In this document: positions 23,199-35,472 of the stretch, piece after piece
How the letters are laid out: each line of letters starts with the position of its first letter
Position numbering within the stretch: the first letter of the stretch is position 1
From: Ophiobolus disseminans
Taxonomy: Eukaryota; Ascomycota; Dothideomycetes; Pleosporales; Phaeosphaeriaceae
Length of the DNA stretch: 64,000 nucleotides
NCBI GenBank assembly: GCA_010093685.1
Contig: MU006246.1
Location: forward strand, 84,272-148,271
Reading direction: 5' to 3'
Notes under the pieces: generated by a model
What the model was told of the DNA's origin: nothing
Databases searched by the model: none
What the model saw: the letters and a program-made list of their open reading frames with translations, nothing else
Made by a program: the position numbers and the translations under genes

Positions 23199-25288
23199 TC
23201 ACCTCCAGATGCGAGCGCGCATATCGCCGCTGCCCGTGGCGAAAACGCCGCCAGTCGGACTAGGAGCCACGGAAATGACTTTGAGGAGTTAGCTTGAGAT
23301 GTTGCGGAACGTAGTTAGTTTGGCATACCTGAGTTCTTGTGGCCTTGCAACATGAGCTGCGCAACACCAGTATGAGGGTCCCAGAACTGAACACCACGAT
23401 CCTTGGAACCGCTGAGCACCCAGTCGCCATGCGGGGTAAGCGCGACGCTGAGCACGAAGTCCTGTAACACGACGTTAGTCACCAGAGAGGCCGGATTGAC
23501 ATCGGGCACCTACCTTGTGGCCTTCGAAAGTGCGTATGCATTTGCCGCTGGGAGCCGCATGCGTCGGCATGAAGCGATTGTTGGTAGTCAATTCCCACAT
23601 CTTGATTGTCTTGTCAAGACTGCCGCTGACCAGACGGTCTCCAGAAGGAGCAAACGCCACACTGTAGACGCTGTCCTTGTGGCCTTGCTCGCCCTCGAGG
23701 CGCACAACGAGCTGACCGGTGCCAATGTCCCACACGCGGACGCTCTTGTCGAGAGAGCCGGCCGCGACGAAGCGGTTGTCTGGGGAGATAGCAACGGTAG
23801 TGACGCCGTCCTCGATGGAGAAGTTGGCGACCTGCTCGTTCCTCTCCAGGTCCCAAAGGCGCACACTACGATCACCACTACCGGAAGCGATGATTTTGCC
23901 GTTGCGGGCAAAGTCGAGAGAATAAATGTCCTGCTCGTGGCCAGTGAACTGGTGTTTGATCTGGCGGCTGGCAATGTCCCACACTCGAATCACCTTGTCT
24001 TCAGCACCAGTCGCAAGATATGCGCCGTTGGGGCTGAAGCATACGCTCCTGATGTACAGATCGCCGTCTTCTGGCAGACTGCCGTCTTGGAGGTGTGCGA
24101 CCGGGTTACCGGTCTCAACGTCGAAAATCTGGGCCGAGCGATTGCAGCCTGTAGCAACATAGCGACCGTCGAGACTGAAGCGTACACAGCAGACTACACT
24201 CTGGTGAGGCAGGTTGTGGATCAGGTCCACGTCTAGGACACGCCGAGTGCGAGGATTGAAGACGGCGAACCAATCGCTGCCCTCCTTCTTGAGATTCTCT
24301 GGCAGCTGCTCAATGTCGAGATCGGCCAGAACATTACTCTGGGCGAGCGAGATATGGCCTTGTGGTGCGACCAGGGGACCCTGCTGTTGGAGATGGGGAG
24401 GAGGGGTCGGTCGGGGCACCTGAGGCGAGCCTGGGTACGGCACCGTGGTGTTCTGCTGAGGGGTGGCGGGTCCGCCTGGAGGACCGCGAGGGCCGGGACG
24501 CTTACCACCTGGCGAGGCGGTAGGTTGTGGCGGCTGGCCGTATCCTGGCACGTGTTAGAACGTGCAAACATGCGCTGGGCAGGTCTAGAGTCTTACCGTT
24601 CACGGCCGGGCCAGGCTGGTAGCCTGTGAAATGCGGTGGAGGCCCAGGCGCAGGGTTGAGGCCTGGTGGGCCTTGCGGACCAAGATGGGGTGGCATGCCC
24701 TGAGGCTGCTGGGGCTCTTGTGGAGGCGGGGCCAGGCCAGGACCACCTTGGGCGGCGCTTCCTGCCATGATGCCCCCGAACAGGTTGCTCGGTCCATGGC
24801 CAATCTGAGGCGGCTGAGGCTGGGACGGGCCGTGGTGCTGTGAGCTCTGGCTGGGGCCGCCGCGGGCCTCGACTTCGCGCTCAAGCTGGGAGATCCTGTC
24901 CTCGTATCTACGTGTTGTCAGCGCAGGCCTACCATGTGTGAGCAAACAAATACTGACTTTGCTTTCATCTGGTTGTGCTGCTGCTCCAGTGAGTAGACCT
25001 TGCTGCGAATCAGCTCAATCTCTTGGATATGGCGAGCGACTGTTGGCGGACTTGTTAGCATCAGGTATTTTGTCATCAAAGTGCTGTTCTCGTCGCGACA
25101 GACTTCAGCCGAACCAACACCGAGGCAAACAACATGCAAGTCTACTCACTTTGGCCCTCATAGTCGACGCTGCGCTGGGTCTCGGACTCAAACTCGGTTC
25201 TGATGTTGTCCAGCAGCTCGTTCAGGCGCCCATTCGAGCCAACTTGGGGGCCCCCCAGGACGCGGGGTGGAGGGTAGCCGTGATTCAT
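23199..25288 (-). CDS. tup1: Tup1/RcoA-type WD40 transcriptional corepressor
   Basis: Six minus-strand exons (25288-25150, 25039-24958, 24907-24597, 24544-23514, 23461-23329, 23278-23199) encode 591 residues, the usual Tup1/RCO-1 length. The N-terminus (VGSNGRLNELLDNIRTEFE) is the Tup1 tetramerisation helix, followed by a coiled coil and a Gln/Pro/Gly-rich linker. The C-terminal ~330 residues form a seven-bladed WD40 propeller (GSGDRSVRLWDL, GSLDKSVRVWDI, GSLDKTIKMWEL, GSKDRGVQFWD, GSGDMRARIW). Together with an Ssn6-like partner it represses genes for carbon use, development and secondary metabolism in the nucleus. The stop TGA overlaps a perfect GTGAGT donor in AGGTGAGT at 23204-23197, so a spliced alternative C-terminus is possible. 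Confidence 0.93.
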
Positions 25289-26937
25289 CGTCGCAGAGGA
25301 TATGCGCTCACGGCGATTCAAGAAGGATTATGTTTTGCGAGTATGCGCGATCAGGGTGCGACGGGCGTGTGGGTGCCTGGATGGGCGCGAGGCTGGCAAG
25401 GCTAGTCGTGTCGCACAGCTGTCAGAAGCTGCGGCTGCAGAAGCGCAGGCAAGGCCGGCGCGAGTGTGGGCGCGACGGACGGCGGATGGGCGGACGGGCG
25501 GTGGCCGCTGTGGTGATGGCGGATGCGGGACGGTGGGTGAGGTTGGGCTGGAGAGCGCGAGGTTTGAGCGGAGCGAAGAGATGGGGTGGGTCGCACCTGC
25601 ATGAATGGCATCCGTGCTGCTCAAGCTTGGCCCGGAGCACCTGTTTTTAGCGCGGCAGAGTCAACACCAAACCATGGTACGCTTCGCTAGTCATCGTCTT
25701 CTTGCACCGCATGGCAACTTGCGGGGTGCGGGGGCCCGTCAGGCGGTAGCGCCTCTGGTCTGCCATCTCGTCTCTGCTCGGATCGAAGAATCTTGTCGTT
25801 CCGGCGTCTTGACTGCGTTGGCAAACTTCGTGATGCGGACCCTGGGCCTGCCTGCGTCTCGGCTAACAGAAGAAGCCTAGCACTGCCGCTGCCGTCGCTT
25901 GGCTTAATACCAAACATGGCCTGCACGCCAATTGCATCGCATCCCGTGAACGGTGTCGAGCTTCATCTAGTGCGCAACTGTCTTCCTCTACGATCTATCA
26001 TGTTACCTAGATTGAAAGACGTGTGCTGGCATACTGACCAGCACTTCTTCTGCCCCGTTCCCCGGACCCGCAGCCACATCAAGAACCACCCGACAGAAGA
26101 CCTTCTCGACGTCTGAGTGCTATCAATTCCACCACTTGCTATCCATGCTCTTCTTACTTCACAGTCCACGACCATGGTCACACACTGCGTTCGGAGGCTG
26201 AACACGTACCACCCACGCTGCACGCTTACATCCATCCCCCGCCGCTAGCGGGAACCACCGCCTATCGCTACACGTCAACACTAGGACTGAAAACCCGTTC
26301 ATGTCAAACGACACTGATTCACTGCCGTAAGACTGCACCCGACAGTAGCCATCGTCACAATGGATCTAGCTGCGCCTGTCGGCACCGCGCATGTCGATCA
26401 TCGTTGTTGGTGGTTGCCCTTTCCTAACGCGTGGGGAGCGGCAAGCGCCTTTGCCTCCACCTGGTCAGACAATCGCCTGCTTCTCACATGCATCCTCCGA
26501 ATGTCGTCGCGTCACCTTATCACTTGTGACTTCACGTCTCTCGTCTCTGGCATCCTACTCGTCATGCTCACCGCGGCTCGTGATCCTACTCCCGATTCAC
26601 TGCCTCTGCAAGGAATGTCACTCTCCAATCTTCGAGCATCGGGTCACAGCAAGCCTAAAATTCACACTGCAACATCAACATTTGCCACCGCATCCCGGCC
26701 TGACCGCATGCTGCTGCCGCCTGCAATCGCAATGAGCCTCGCTTGACATCGTAGCTGCGGAAACGGCACGCCTCTTTTTGTGTGAATGTCATGCCGTACC
26801 ATAAAGCCATGCATCGTCTGCGCCCTTTTTGACCTCCAGACATTCTTCATTTCTACCCATTGCCTTATCACCAATATTTGCTATCACCTGACATTCCTCT
26901 CAATCTGACGTCACGGCCATTTCGAGAACATCACGCC
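25289..26937. other. intergenic, divergent promoters of tup1 and trehalose phosphorylase
   Basis: 1.65 kb between two outward-facing genes, probably with long 5' leaders as is usual for tup1-type regulators. Open frames here are GC-rich accidental frames without domains. Confidence 0.5.
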
Positions 26938-29382
26938 ATGTCCTCACAGCTACTAAACGGGGGAACTTCCCTGAAACAGCGCCTAGACCTGCGACGTTCA
27001 AAAAGCGCTGACGCTTTTAGAGACGAAAAGTCAATCCGGGCAATGCTCCGCGCTAAAGGAGAGGAAGGTATTGGCCTCCAGGTTGGTTTGCTCGCCTACG
27101 ACATGTCGCACAAACAATCACTAAAAGCTATAAGGTCGTCTATCTAGGCATCGCCATCGCCCCAACTGAGGGGAAGGAGGAGGAGTTTCATGTCGGCATT
27201 ACTGCGCACGACGGAACCTACTCGATCGACTACGAAATCTACCACTATCACAAGGAAGAAACAGCTGGTTTTGCAGACAAAGACAGCACAGGAACCTCAC
27301 CAGCGGCAACACTCTCCCAGGACTTGGCAAAGTTTGTTGTCGACGAAGTTGACAAGTATCGCACTCTGCACAGCTACAAGATCATCGGTGGTGCGGTTAC
27401 CGAGGAGGCGAACACGCTATGTCCCGAACTCCGCAGTCAGCTTTGGCAGAAACTGGACATTGTGTGCTTCAAGTTCAGACCTTTCTCAAATCATCTCGAT
27501 GATAAACCAACGGAGGCGACTGAGATCACTACCAAGGTCGACGAAGAATCCGACTCCGTAGTCCGGAAGGCAATTGAGTAAATCATCCGATCGACATGTA
27601 TATCACACGGCTGACAAAATCTAGACAGTTTGGGCCAAACAACATGCCGCGCCTCATGGTCAAGTATCGCAACCAAGTGCTCGTTGACAACGACAACCAG
27701 TCCGAGCTTGCCACTCTTCAGGATTTCGAGCGAACTGTTCACCCCAACACATGGAAGGCCACCATGATGTACGCAGACTCACTCAAAGCACGCAAGGTCA
27801 AGATAGCGTTCTTCAACAGCACTCCCCAAGGTGGTGGTGTGGCGCTCATGAGGCACGCATTGATCCGCTTTCTACGTCGCGCTGGCGTAGACTGCAAGTG
27901 GTGAGTTTCTGATGACGAGATTTTGGAGAAAGCCTCCTACTGACCTTTCATAGGTACGTCCCTAGGCCGAAACCCGAGGTATTTCGAATCACCAAAAACA
28001 ACCACAACATCCTCCAAGGCGTGGACCGAGAGACTCGGTTGAAAGAAGATGAAATCAACATTCTGGATGAATGGTGCGAGCAGAATGCCGCACGATACTG
28101 GACATCCGGAAAAGACGCACCCTTGAAGTCTAGAGCGACCGGTGGTGCAGATGTCATTATTGTCGACGATCCTCAGATGCCGAAACTTGTCGACATTGCC
28201 AAAAGGCTGGATCCTGACCGCCCGGTTATCTTCCGCAGCCATATCCAAGTTAGGGCTGACCTCGCCGATGAAGCAGGGTCTTCTACGGCCGGTGTCTGGA
28301 ACTGGATCTGGGAGAATGTGCAGAAATGCGATGTCTTTGTCAGCCATCCAGTCCGCGAGTTTGTGCCCGCCAACGTCACTCCCCAAAAGGTTGGCTACAT
28401 GCCGGCTACTACAGACTGGCTGGACGGCCTGAACAAGGAAATGTCTCCTTGGGATCTCCAGTACTACATGCACGAGTTCTTCCTCGAGACGCTCAAAATG
28501 GGCGTCGATCCTCAGGTTCAATTCAAACTCGAATTCGCCGACAAACACCGCCCATACATTGTGCAAATCGCACGCTTCGACCCAGCCAAGGGCATCCCCG
28601 ACGTCCTCGCCTCGTACGCCCACTTTCGCAGCGAGTACATCCAAGACTGGCCCACCGACAAGATCCCCCAGCTTATCATCGCCGGCCACGGCGCCATCGA
28701 CGACCCCGACGCCCGCATCATCTACCGCCAAACTATGGACGCCATCCGCGACACCTACTCCGCCTACGCGCCCGACATCATCGTCATGCGCGTCGGCCCC
28801 AGCGACCAGATCCTCAACACTCTAATGACAAACGCACACGTCGCGCTCCAACTCTCCACGCGCGAAGGCTTTGAAGTAAAAGTCAGCGAAGCCCTACACC
28901 ACGGCGTGCCCATCATCGCTACCAGAACGGGCGGCATCCCCCTACAGATTTACGACGGCCGCTCGGGCTTCCTCGTTGAGTCGGGCGACTACAAAACCGT
29001 CGCAAAACACCTGTACACCCTCTTCACAGACAAACCCTTTTACGAAGGCATGCGCAACTTCGCAGTGCACAACATCACGGACGAGGTCAGTACCGTGGGA
29101 AACGCGCTGTGCTGGCTATATCTCGCAGACGCGCTGTCCAAGGGCGAGAAAGTTAAGCCGCATTCTGGCTGGATTAACGACATGGCAAGACTCGCGACGG
29201 TGCCGTATGATGACGATAAGGCGATCGAGGTCAAGATTCAGCGCTCCGCGAAATTGGATGTTGTAAAGGGCGCGTCGGAGCAGCGCGCGAGGGATGAGAT
29301 GGCGTTCAAGAGGAGGGTGTCGGAGCCGGCTAACTCGCAGGAGGAGGAAGAGGGCGACCGGGATGATTGCTTGGAGATGTGA
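26938..29382 (+). CDS. ccg-9: trehalose phosphorylase (retaining), CCG-9 type, GT4 family
   Basis: Exons 26938-27081, 27135-27577, 27625-27900 and 27954-29382 encode 763 residues; introns are 47-53 bases. The first intron has a weaker GTTGGT donor but gives the only in-frame join to VVYLGIAIAPTEG. The protein has the two Rossmann halves of a GT-B glycosyltransferase. Visible signatures are FFNSTPQGGGVALM (N-terminal half), IVQIARFDPAKGIPDVL (start of the second half) and EGFEVKVSE at about 592-600, the E-x7-E motif of retaining GT4 enzymes. By family it interconverts trehalose plus phosphate with glucose-1-phosphate plus glucose in the cytosol. In Neurospora the homologue is the clock-controlled gene ccg-9. 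The tail is acidic and Glu/Asp-rich. Confidence 0.9.
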
Positions 29383-30111
29383 ATGGGCTGAGTTGGGGTT
29401 TCACGAGTGTAGCACTCAGGGATCTATGATTGTCCTCTTTTCTCTTCTTCTTCTTCCTCCCGGTTTGTTTTTGGAAATCACGACACAACATGCTCAAGGG
29501 CGCAAAAGTGGCTTTCCTTTACATTTGCGGTCATGTTCATGCCTCATGGCAAGGTCTCAGCATCAATGCTACTTCAGCGTCGACAGAACAATAATAAGGC
29601 ATTCTGCATCTCACGTCCAAGCAAAATCTTCTTCAAAATCTTCAGTGCAGTTCGACTTTGAATTAATCCGACGCTATAAATTCCGCTCATCGACATACAT
29701 GCGCTTCGTCCCCCCATTCTCGTGCACGCTTTTCCCCAACCGCGCGGCCTCTCGTCTCTGGGCACCCCTCCAACCCCCCTTCAGCAAAATGCATGCAATG
29801 GTATTCCAGATGTCCAGTCCCAGCGAGCGCCGTAGTGGATAGATAAGCCCGAAAGATGCCCTTCCCCCCTGAACGCCCGACGCTAAATTCCAAATCAAAT
29901 CAGACAAACAAGGGATCAAAAAGAAACGAGAAAGGAATCCACCTCTTCAATCGTTGCAGCGCACCCATTAAAGGCGTCGGTCGGTGGTGCTCAGGGAGTA
30001 GCCAATCCGTTTGCGGCGTGGCGTTGCCACTGCAAGGCCATGGAAGGGTTAGCTGAGGTAACGGTACATATACAGAGTGGGAAGTACAGGCGAAATGGCA
30101 AAAAGAAAAGA
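29383..30111. other. convergent 3' regions
   Basis: 730 bases between the stops of the trehalose phosphorylase gene (plus) and the SUMO ligase gene (minus). Only untranslated sequence is expected; no gene seen. Confidence 0.6.
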
Positions 30112-32045
30112 TCAGGGGGAAGAAGAACCAAGGTAGTTAGGATGATGGGACGTCCCTTGCCCGGAGTATGACGGGCGGGAATTGGCAGGTGCGGGTCTGT
30201 AGGCTCCGTACCCGGAACGATCGGGCGGTGTTGACGGCGGACGAGGGTACTCTTGCCGGGAGCTAGAGTGCATGTAGGACGGCGGGAATGGCCGGCTATG
30301 GGCAGCGTGATGTGGGAGGGGAGGTAATTGATATCGACGCGATGCTTCTGAAAGGTTGCTGGGGGCATGGTACGCTACCTTCTTGGCTGGCCTTGGAGGC
30401 TCATCGTCATCGTCCAACGTCAAGTCAACCACCTCTGCTGTCCTCTTGTTGCTTGATCGTGGCGCTGTCGATGTTTCTCGGGAAGGCAGCGGTGGCGTAC
30501 TCAGCGATACGGGAGTTGGTGCAGCCTCGGCCTTGATGGTTGTCAAGCGATCACGGTAGTCGGAGATCTCGATCAGATCGTCATCACTGTCGTCTTGCGC
30601 CGCATAGCCGTTCCTCCTTGGAGGCGTTGACTCCCTGTTAGTTGACCATTCGCCGTTCGCTTGGATTGTGACCTGATCGGCATTCCGCACTTTGCTCAAG
30701 ATCTCTTCGACGTACTGGTCAACTGCAAGACCTTCGTAGGAGATGGTCTTGTTGCATATCGGACATATCCATGTGGGCGCTTGCTCCTGCAGCTGCAGGA
30801 AGGAATCCGCATCGAAACATTGATTGTGAGAGCATACGGTTGATCGGCACGGCGTGTTGATCCTGACAGTAGAGATGGGATCTTTCAGAGACATGACGCT
30901 TGATCCGACCTCGATGTCAGGATCGTTTGCCTTTTTCATCATCTCGTTCAGCACTGATTGCCGGCTTATGACGCTGCGCTGCTTGATGCGCCGTGTGAGC
31001 TCTTCCACGGAGAACTTCTTTACCATGTAGACATAGATGTTGTATTTCTAGAGGCTGCTGTCAGTAGGGAGTGACCAATGCGAGCTGGAAAGGGGTAAGA
31101 AACCTCCACTGGCTGACTTGCCTTCTGCGTCAGTGCATAGGTGATCATGAGATTGTTGCGGAAGTTGGCGGGGCTTTTGCGCACGAGGTCAGTGATATCT
31201 GCGGGTCGTGTTGAGCCGGGCTTGTTCTTCAGGCCCTTGAAGTTTGCCTTGAGCTCTTCGCCATTGACGCGCACCTCGATCTGCGAGGGGAAGATAATGT
31301 CTAAGCGTGTAAAGGGCGCCAGCGGCTGCTCTAGGGCGCCGAACAGCAGTAATCGCAGTGACTCATCTGCCTTCATACGCGCACAGAGGGCCTCGTTGAG
31401 TATGAGCTGCCGTGTGCAGTTCTGGCGGTGGCTCGGCGAGGCTGGATGTGGTGAGCTTGGTTCGTGGTCACTGGCAGGAGACTGACCTTCTAGGGTGATA
31501 TTGGTCAGAACGAGCTCGCGGATCTCGAAAAAGGGGCTGTCTTTGAAGAAGTACTGGGGTCCTGGTCACGTTTAGTTCCACGGTCTGGCTAATGTTGCGA
31601 GGCGAGCGGCGTACGGGGCGGCAATTGCGGCTGCTGGTAGGCGGGATACGCTGCGTTGTTCTGGTATCCGTTCGCCATGGTGTAGCCGTTGGTGGGCGGT
31701 GCAGGCGGAGGGACGTAGGTGGGAGGGGCGGGGCTGCTGCTGGCGGCGAGGTGTGATGCTGGGGGAGCGTTGCCGTTGTGGCCCACGCGATACTGCAGCC
31801 GCCGCATCATCTCGGCGTCGCCCTTGTAGACGGCATTGTTGATGACTGGTGAGGGTGAAGTTAGCGGCGGGCGATATGTGTGCGGTGAAGATGGACGTAC
31901 GGCCGACGACGCGGGTCTGCAGCGTAGCCTTGTTCCCGCTCTGCGAGGCGCCCTCCTCCTTGCACAGCTTCTTGAGGTCATTGTTAATCAGCGTCTTGGA
32001 GCGCTCGGTTATGCTGAGCGCCATCTGCTGCAGGCTCGAGGCCAT
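30112..32045 (-). CDS. siz1: SUMO E3 ligase, SIZ/PIAS family
   Basis: Five minus-strand exons (32045-31901, 31845-31615, 31561-31487, 31441-31122, 31047-30112) encode 568 residues. The order is a SAP-like N-terminus (about 15-50), a PINIT domain (about 125-255) and an SP-RING with C329, H331, C334, C352 and C355 in the pattern CSHNQCFD...WICPIC. Next come two acidic SUMO-interaction motifs, DLIEISD and VVDLTLDDDD, and a disordered Pro/Arg/Ser tail. By family it moves SUMO from Ubc9 to nuclear substrates such as PCNA and septins. The fourth intron (31121-31048) has a GC donor in the context AAG|GCAAGT; a GT alternative would break the frame. It shares a divergent promoter with the small gene at 32569. 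Confidence 0.9.
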
Positions 32046-32568
32046 GGTGGATGGCAGTGGGCGGTCTAATTACGGGGGGAGGATGTTGAGGGCGTGCTAC
32101 CGGGAGATATGTAGTCGCGGGCGCATCTGGGGCTGGGGGCTTATTGTTCTAAGAGAGCGGGTGACTGCGAGTGAGAGAAACGGCGTGTGAGGGTACTGCT
32201 TCCTGCTTCCTGCAGTCCGACTATGATCGTGACTTCCCGACGATCTCGCGGTGCACAAACAGGCGACACAGACAAGAGTGCGAGGGCAAACAGGCCGGCG
32301 TCCCAGTCTCAGTGCGCCCGAGGGAGACAGAGGTGAAGTCGCCGTCGACGCTGCCCGGCGGCTCTCGCGGCGATGCAGCTTGACCTTGTCGTCGCAAAGT
32401 CAGCGTCACTAGGCGACGCGCACCGACAATCGATAACCCGCCCGCCTAACCCCAATCGCCATCCGCCACCAAAATTTCCGCGCTCACAGTTCGAACTTTC
32501 CCCCACACGCCGGCCTTACCGCCACCTTCACCTACTTTGCGCCTCACCCACCATATCAATCCGACAAA
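32046..32568. other. bidirectional promoter region
   Basis: 523 bases between the start codons of siz1 (minus) and the DUF2423 gene (plus). Pyrimidine-rich tracts just upstream of 32569 are typical of fungal core promoters. No coding frame is convincing. Confidence 0.5.
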
Positions 32569-33236
32569 ATGGCCAAAAGCGCACGCGCCAGCAGCAAGAA
32601 AGTAAACCACACCAAGCTGCGCGCTCGAGTGTTCGGCCCCGCGGAGAAAGCCCGCGCCGAGCGCATCCACGCGAAGCTGCTCGAGACCATCCAGCAGTCG
32701 AAGCCTGAGAAGACCGACATGGACATTGCAGAGGACTGTGAGTCACCTGACGCTTCGTCCCATCTCGCATCCGCTGACACATATCAAGCAGCCACTGCTG
32801 AAGCGACCAAGGAAGATGACTTTCCCAAAGGTTCGTCTGTTCTCACTGCTCCAGTCCCTCGCTCCCTCTCCGACCCTGTCAGCCCAGACCTCGACCCTGC
32901 ACGAGAAAATTGCGAGCTCAGAAACCTCTGCTTCTATCTGGGGCTGTGTTCTGACGTCGTCGGCTTCAACGAGCTCGGAGACGTGCAATTTGCCTTTGAC
33001 CCGCTTCCGCCGCACTGGTTGAGTGAGAATCAAGGGCTAACAGTCGCCTGACAGACATGGACCTTGACGGTGCCGCCGAGAAGTCTACTTCGAAAAAGAA
33101 GACGGGGAACAAGGACAACAGCCAGTCCCGCAAGCAGCTGCGCCGAAAGCCCAAGAACAAGATATCCTTCCCGGCCTCGAAAGGCAAGGGCGCATTGAAG
33201 CCATTCACCGGTGGACGCGTCAGCAAGCGACGATGA
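32569..33236 (+). CDS. small basic nucleolar-type protein, DUF2423/UPF0642 family
   Basis: Exons 32569-32737, 32792-32830 and 33055-33236 encode 129 residues. The N-terminus MAKSARASSKKVNHTKLR followed by VFGPAEKARAERIHAKLLE is the conserved DUF2423 block. The C-terminus ends in the Lys/Arg-rich FTGGRVSKRR. The yeast member YBL028C associates with pre-ribosomes in the nucleolus, so a role in ribosome biogenesis is likely. The first intron (54 bases) has no stop and is a multiple of three. Together with the start of the 224-base second intron it leaves the unspliced frame open to 33051, so intron retention would not be caught at once. The middle exon is only 39 bases. Confidence 0.85.
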
Positions 33237-33691
33237 ATTACGACTGCATAATGGCGTTTACATGGATTGAGCATTTCAAGGCGTTGGGAAAATAGTGTAG
33301 ATTATGGATGATACCACGTCCCGAGGACGAACTTGCATGTATCCTGATTAAATATGTGGCAGAATCGCCTACAACGTCGTGTTTCCTTGACCGTGAGTGA
33401 ATGTATTGTATGACTACACGGAGGAGCTCGCCCACGGATTGTTGCTTGGGTCACGTTAATCTTGGCGGGTGGCCTTGCAACTCAGCAGAGACGAGCTCCT
33501 TCGTAGACTGGCACCAGAGAGCCAATTCAAAGCTTCCACTTGTTACTTATCTTCTTACGCACTCCCAATCACCCACCACAGCCGTCTTTCACCTTCAGCG
33601 TCTGTAGTGTCATTTTGGACGCTCCCAGCTTGATAACCTACTTTGATGCCCACGACCTCGCACTTGGTTCAAGACTATAGCGTCTGCCAAA
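33237..33691. other. intergenic
   Basis: 455 bases. 3' region of the small basic protein and promoter of the next gene; nothing else seen. Confidence 0.5.
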
Positions 33692-34514
33692 ATGGATGAC
33701 AAACCCTTCAGACTGCTCGATCTTCCAGTCGATCTGCGCCTGATGGTGTACGAATCCATACCGAGTAAGTGTACTAGATCCCAAGCACATGACACTGAAG
33801 CTTATCGAGGATCCATAGTAATAACCCGACATCACGATTTCCAAACGCCATCACTAGAGCCGGAAGGTCCTCAGGGCATGGTCACTTTAGTCACCAAGTC
33901 CTTCGAAACCGCCATCCTCGCCACCTGCCGCACAATTAACAACGAAGCTGGCCGCATCATTGCACCCAAGCTAGAAAAGCTCCGCGTAGAGCCTATGCGC
34001 TTGATGATCGAACCTGACGCGGTTGAATTTTGCTGCGACTACTACGGCCTATTCCTATCAATTTCATCGGCAACAGAAGACCTACTCTCGCCGCCCTCGC
34101 CATCTGAAGAATGTGAGCCATCCGAAGACCCAGCCCAAAATACGGGATCCACCACAGTCGAGGATCCCGCACTCACCTCCTTCATCACCAAATGCGCCCA
34201 CGCTCTTCTGCTCCCAACCCCACCCAGCGCCCCCTCCCCTTGCCCGCGCTGTCGCCGTAAACTACTCCAGAGTCCCTGCGCGCACATCCAAGCCCATACA
34301 CACGCTACTTGCTTTCTTGCTGATTGCGGTTTTCCGCGGTTTTCGCATTCTTGCGCCCGAGTGCAGGATCCAGCTCGAGCCGGGGAAGTGGGATGGGGAT
34401 GCGCGCGCGAAACATGAGGCCGCGCAGGATATTATGGAGCGGAAGATTCAAAGGACGGTGTGGCAGAATCAGGGGAAGTGGGAGGAGGAGTGGCAGGAGG
34501 GTGAGTCGATTTAG
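33692..34514 (+). CDS. uncharacterised protein with F-box/2EXR-like N-terminus; 3' model uncertain
   Basis: The start FRLLDLPVDLRLMVYESIP resembles the short N-terminal segment of many Pezizomycotina F-box/2EXR-like proteins. A 54-base intron (33765-33818, GTAAGT...ATAG) removes a non-conserved insert and stays in frame, giving IITRHHDF. The next part (TCRTINNEAGRIIAPKL) fits that family. The end is unclear. The same frame stops at 34417, but the frame at 34272-34514 reads as a better protein tail (hydrophobic TLLAFLLIAVF, then charged KHEAAQDIMERKIQ). Reaching it needs either a second intron, for example GTGAGC at 34113 to AG at 34272, or a frameshift. No function can be assigned. Confidence 0.5.
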
Positions 34515-35472
34515 AAAAGGTTGGGTGGTCGCGATGTATAGCGCGTATGGTGCGAAAGAGCTTGGATTTAGCGATGCATCGATGTAGGTTGACATGCTAC
34601 TGTTCGGGATATGTGTTACGAATATTTGTAACACACGAGGTGTACCTTCATGCCTATTCACAAACCACTTCAGATCTTGATAGTGGGGTGAGGATATCTA
34701 GGCTTTGCCTGGCTTTCCAGTCCCCTCCCCCTTTTCTCGCTCGTATATCGAATCTGCATCTTCCACCCCGATACGATCGGTCATGTAGCATACACACACC
34801 CCGCTAATATCAAATCAGTAGCTATACTTCCAAATCTACTCCACGTGCATCTATGCACTTACAAAGCCATTCCCACCAAGTCCTGCAATCATTCGTGTCC
34901 TAGCTTGCAAAGACCCGTCTATTTCACTGTACTTTCTACGCTAGATTAAATCATAAAAAGCCTTTGAGGACATTCAAGCTTCATGATGAATTCTCAGATA
35001 CTGGGCCATAACTTCTTGCAGCATCTAGTGTTCATACTTCTTGCCTCTTACTACAGTCCTCCTTGGCATTCATTTTATCACCGCACTTTGAAGATTAGGA
35101 AGTGCTTAATCGATCGAGGGGTGAGGAAGCGAGATTGAGCGGGGAGGAAAGTAGTGGTAATGTGGTATAGCTAGTAGCACTAGAAATGTGTTCTCTACCC
35201 AGCAACAGGAGCTAAGTTTATGTAGATCACGATGCATTCCGACAGATGCTACATAGTTAGCAAGAATGATAGAATGTGTTTCGTGGATGATGGTGTTCGG
35301 CGTTCCCATCCCCAGCACATCTTTCCATTAATCTCACGCTAGTCAAGTCTTTACCCCTCATCCCGCCTTCCATCCCCAACGTCGTTCGCATCTTCCCCTT
35401 CATTCGCGCGTCTGCTCAATCTTACGTCTTTGATTATATATTATTAATTTTGTCATTCTTCCATCAACACCA
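34515..35472. other. intergenic upstream of the tRNA gene
   Basis: About 960 bases without a gene. Just before the tRNA an AT-rich stretch (about 35435-35455) could position Pol III. Nothing else supported. Confidence 0.5.

Noticed and set aside
28326..28874. 182-codon frame inside the trehalose phosphorylase region
   Set aside because: Shifted frame of a GC-rich real exon, Arg/His/Pro-rich shadow.
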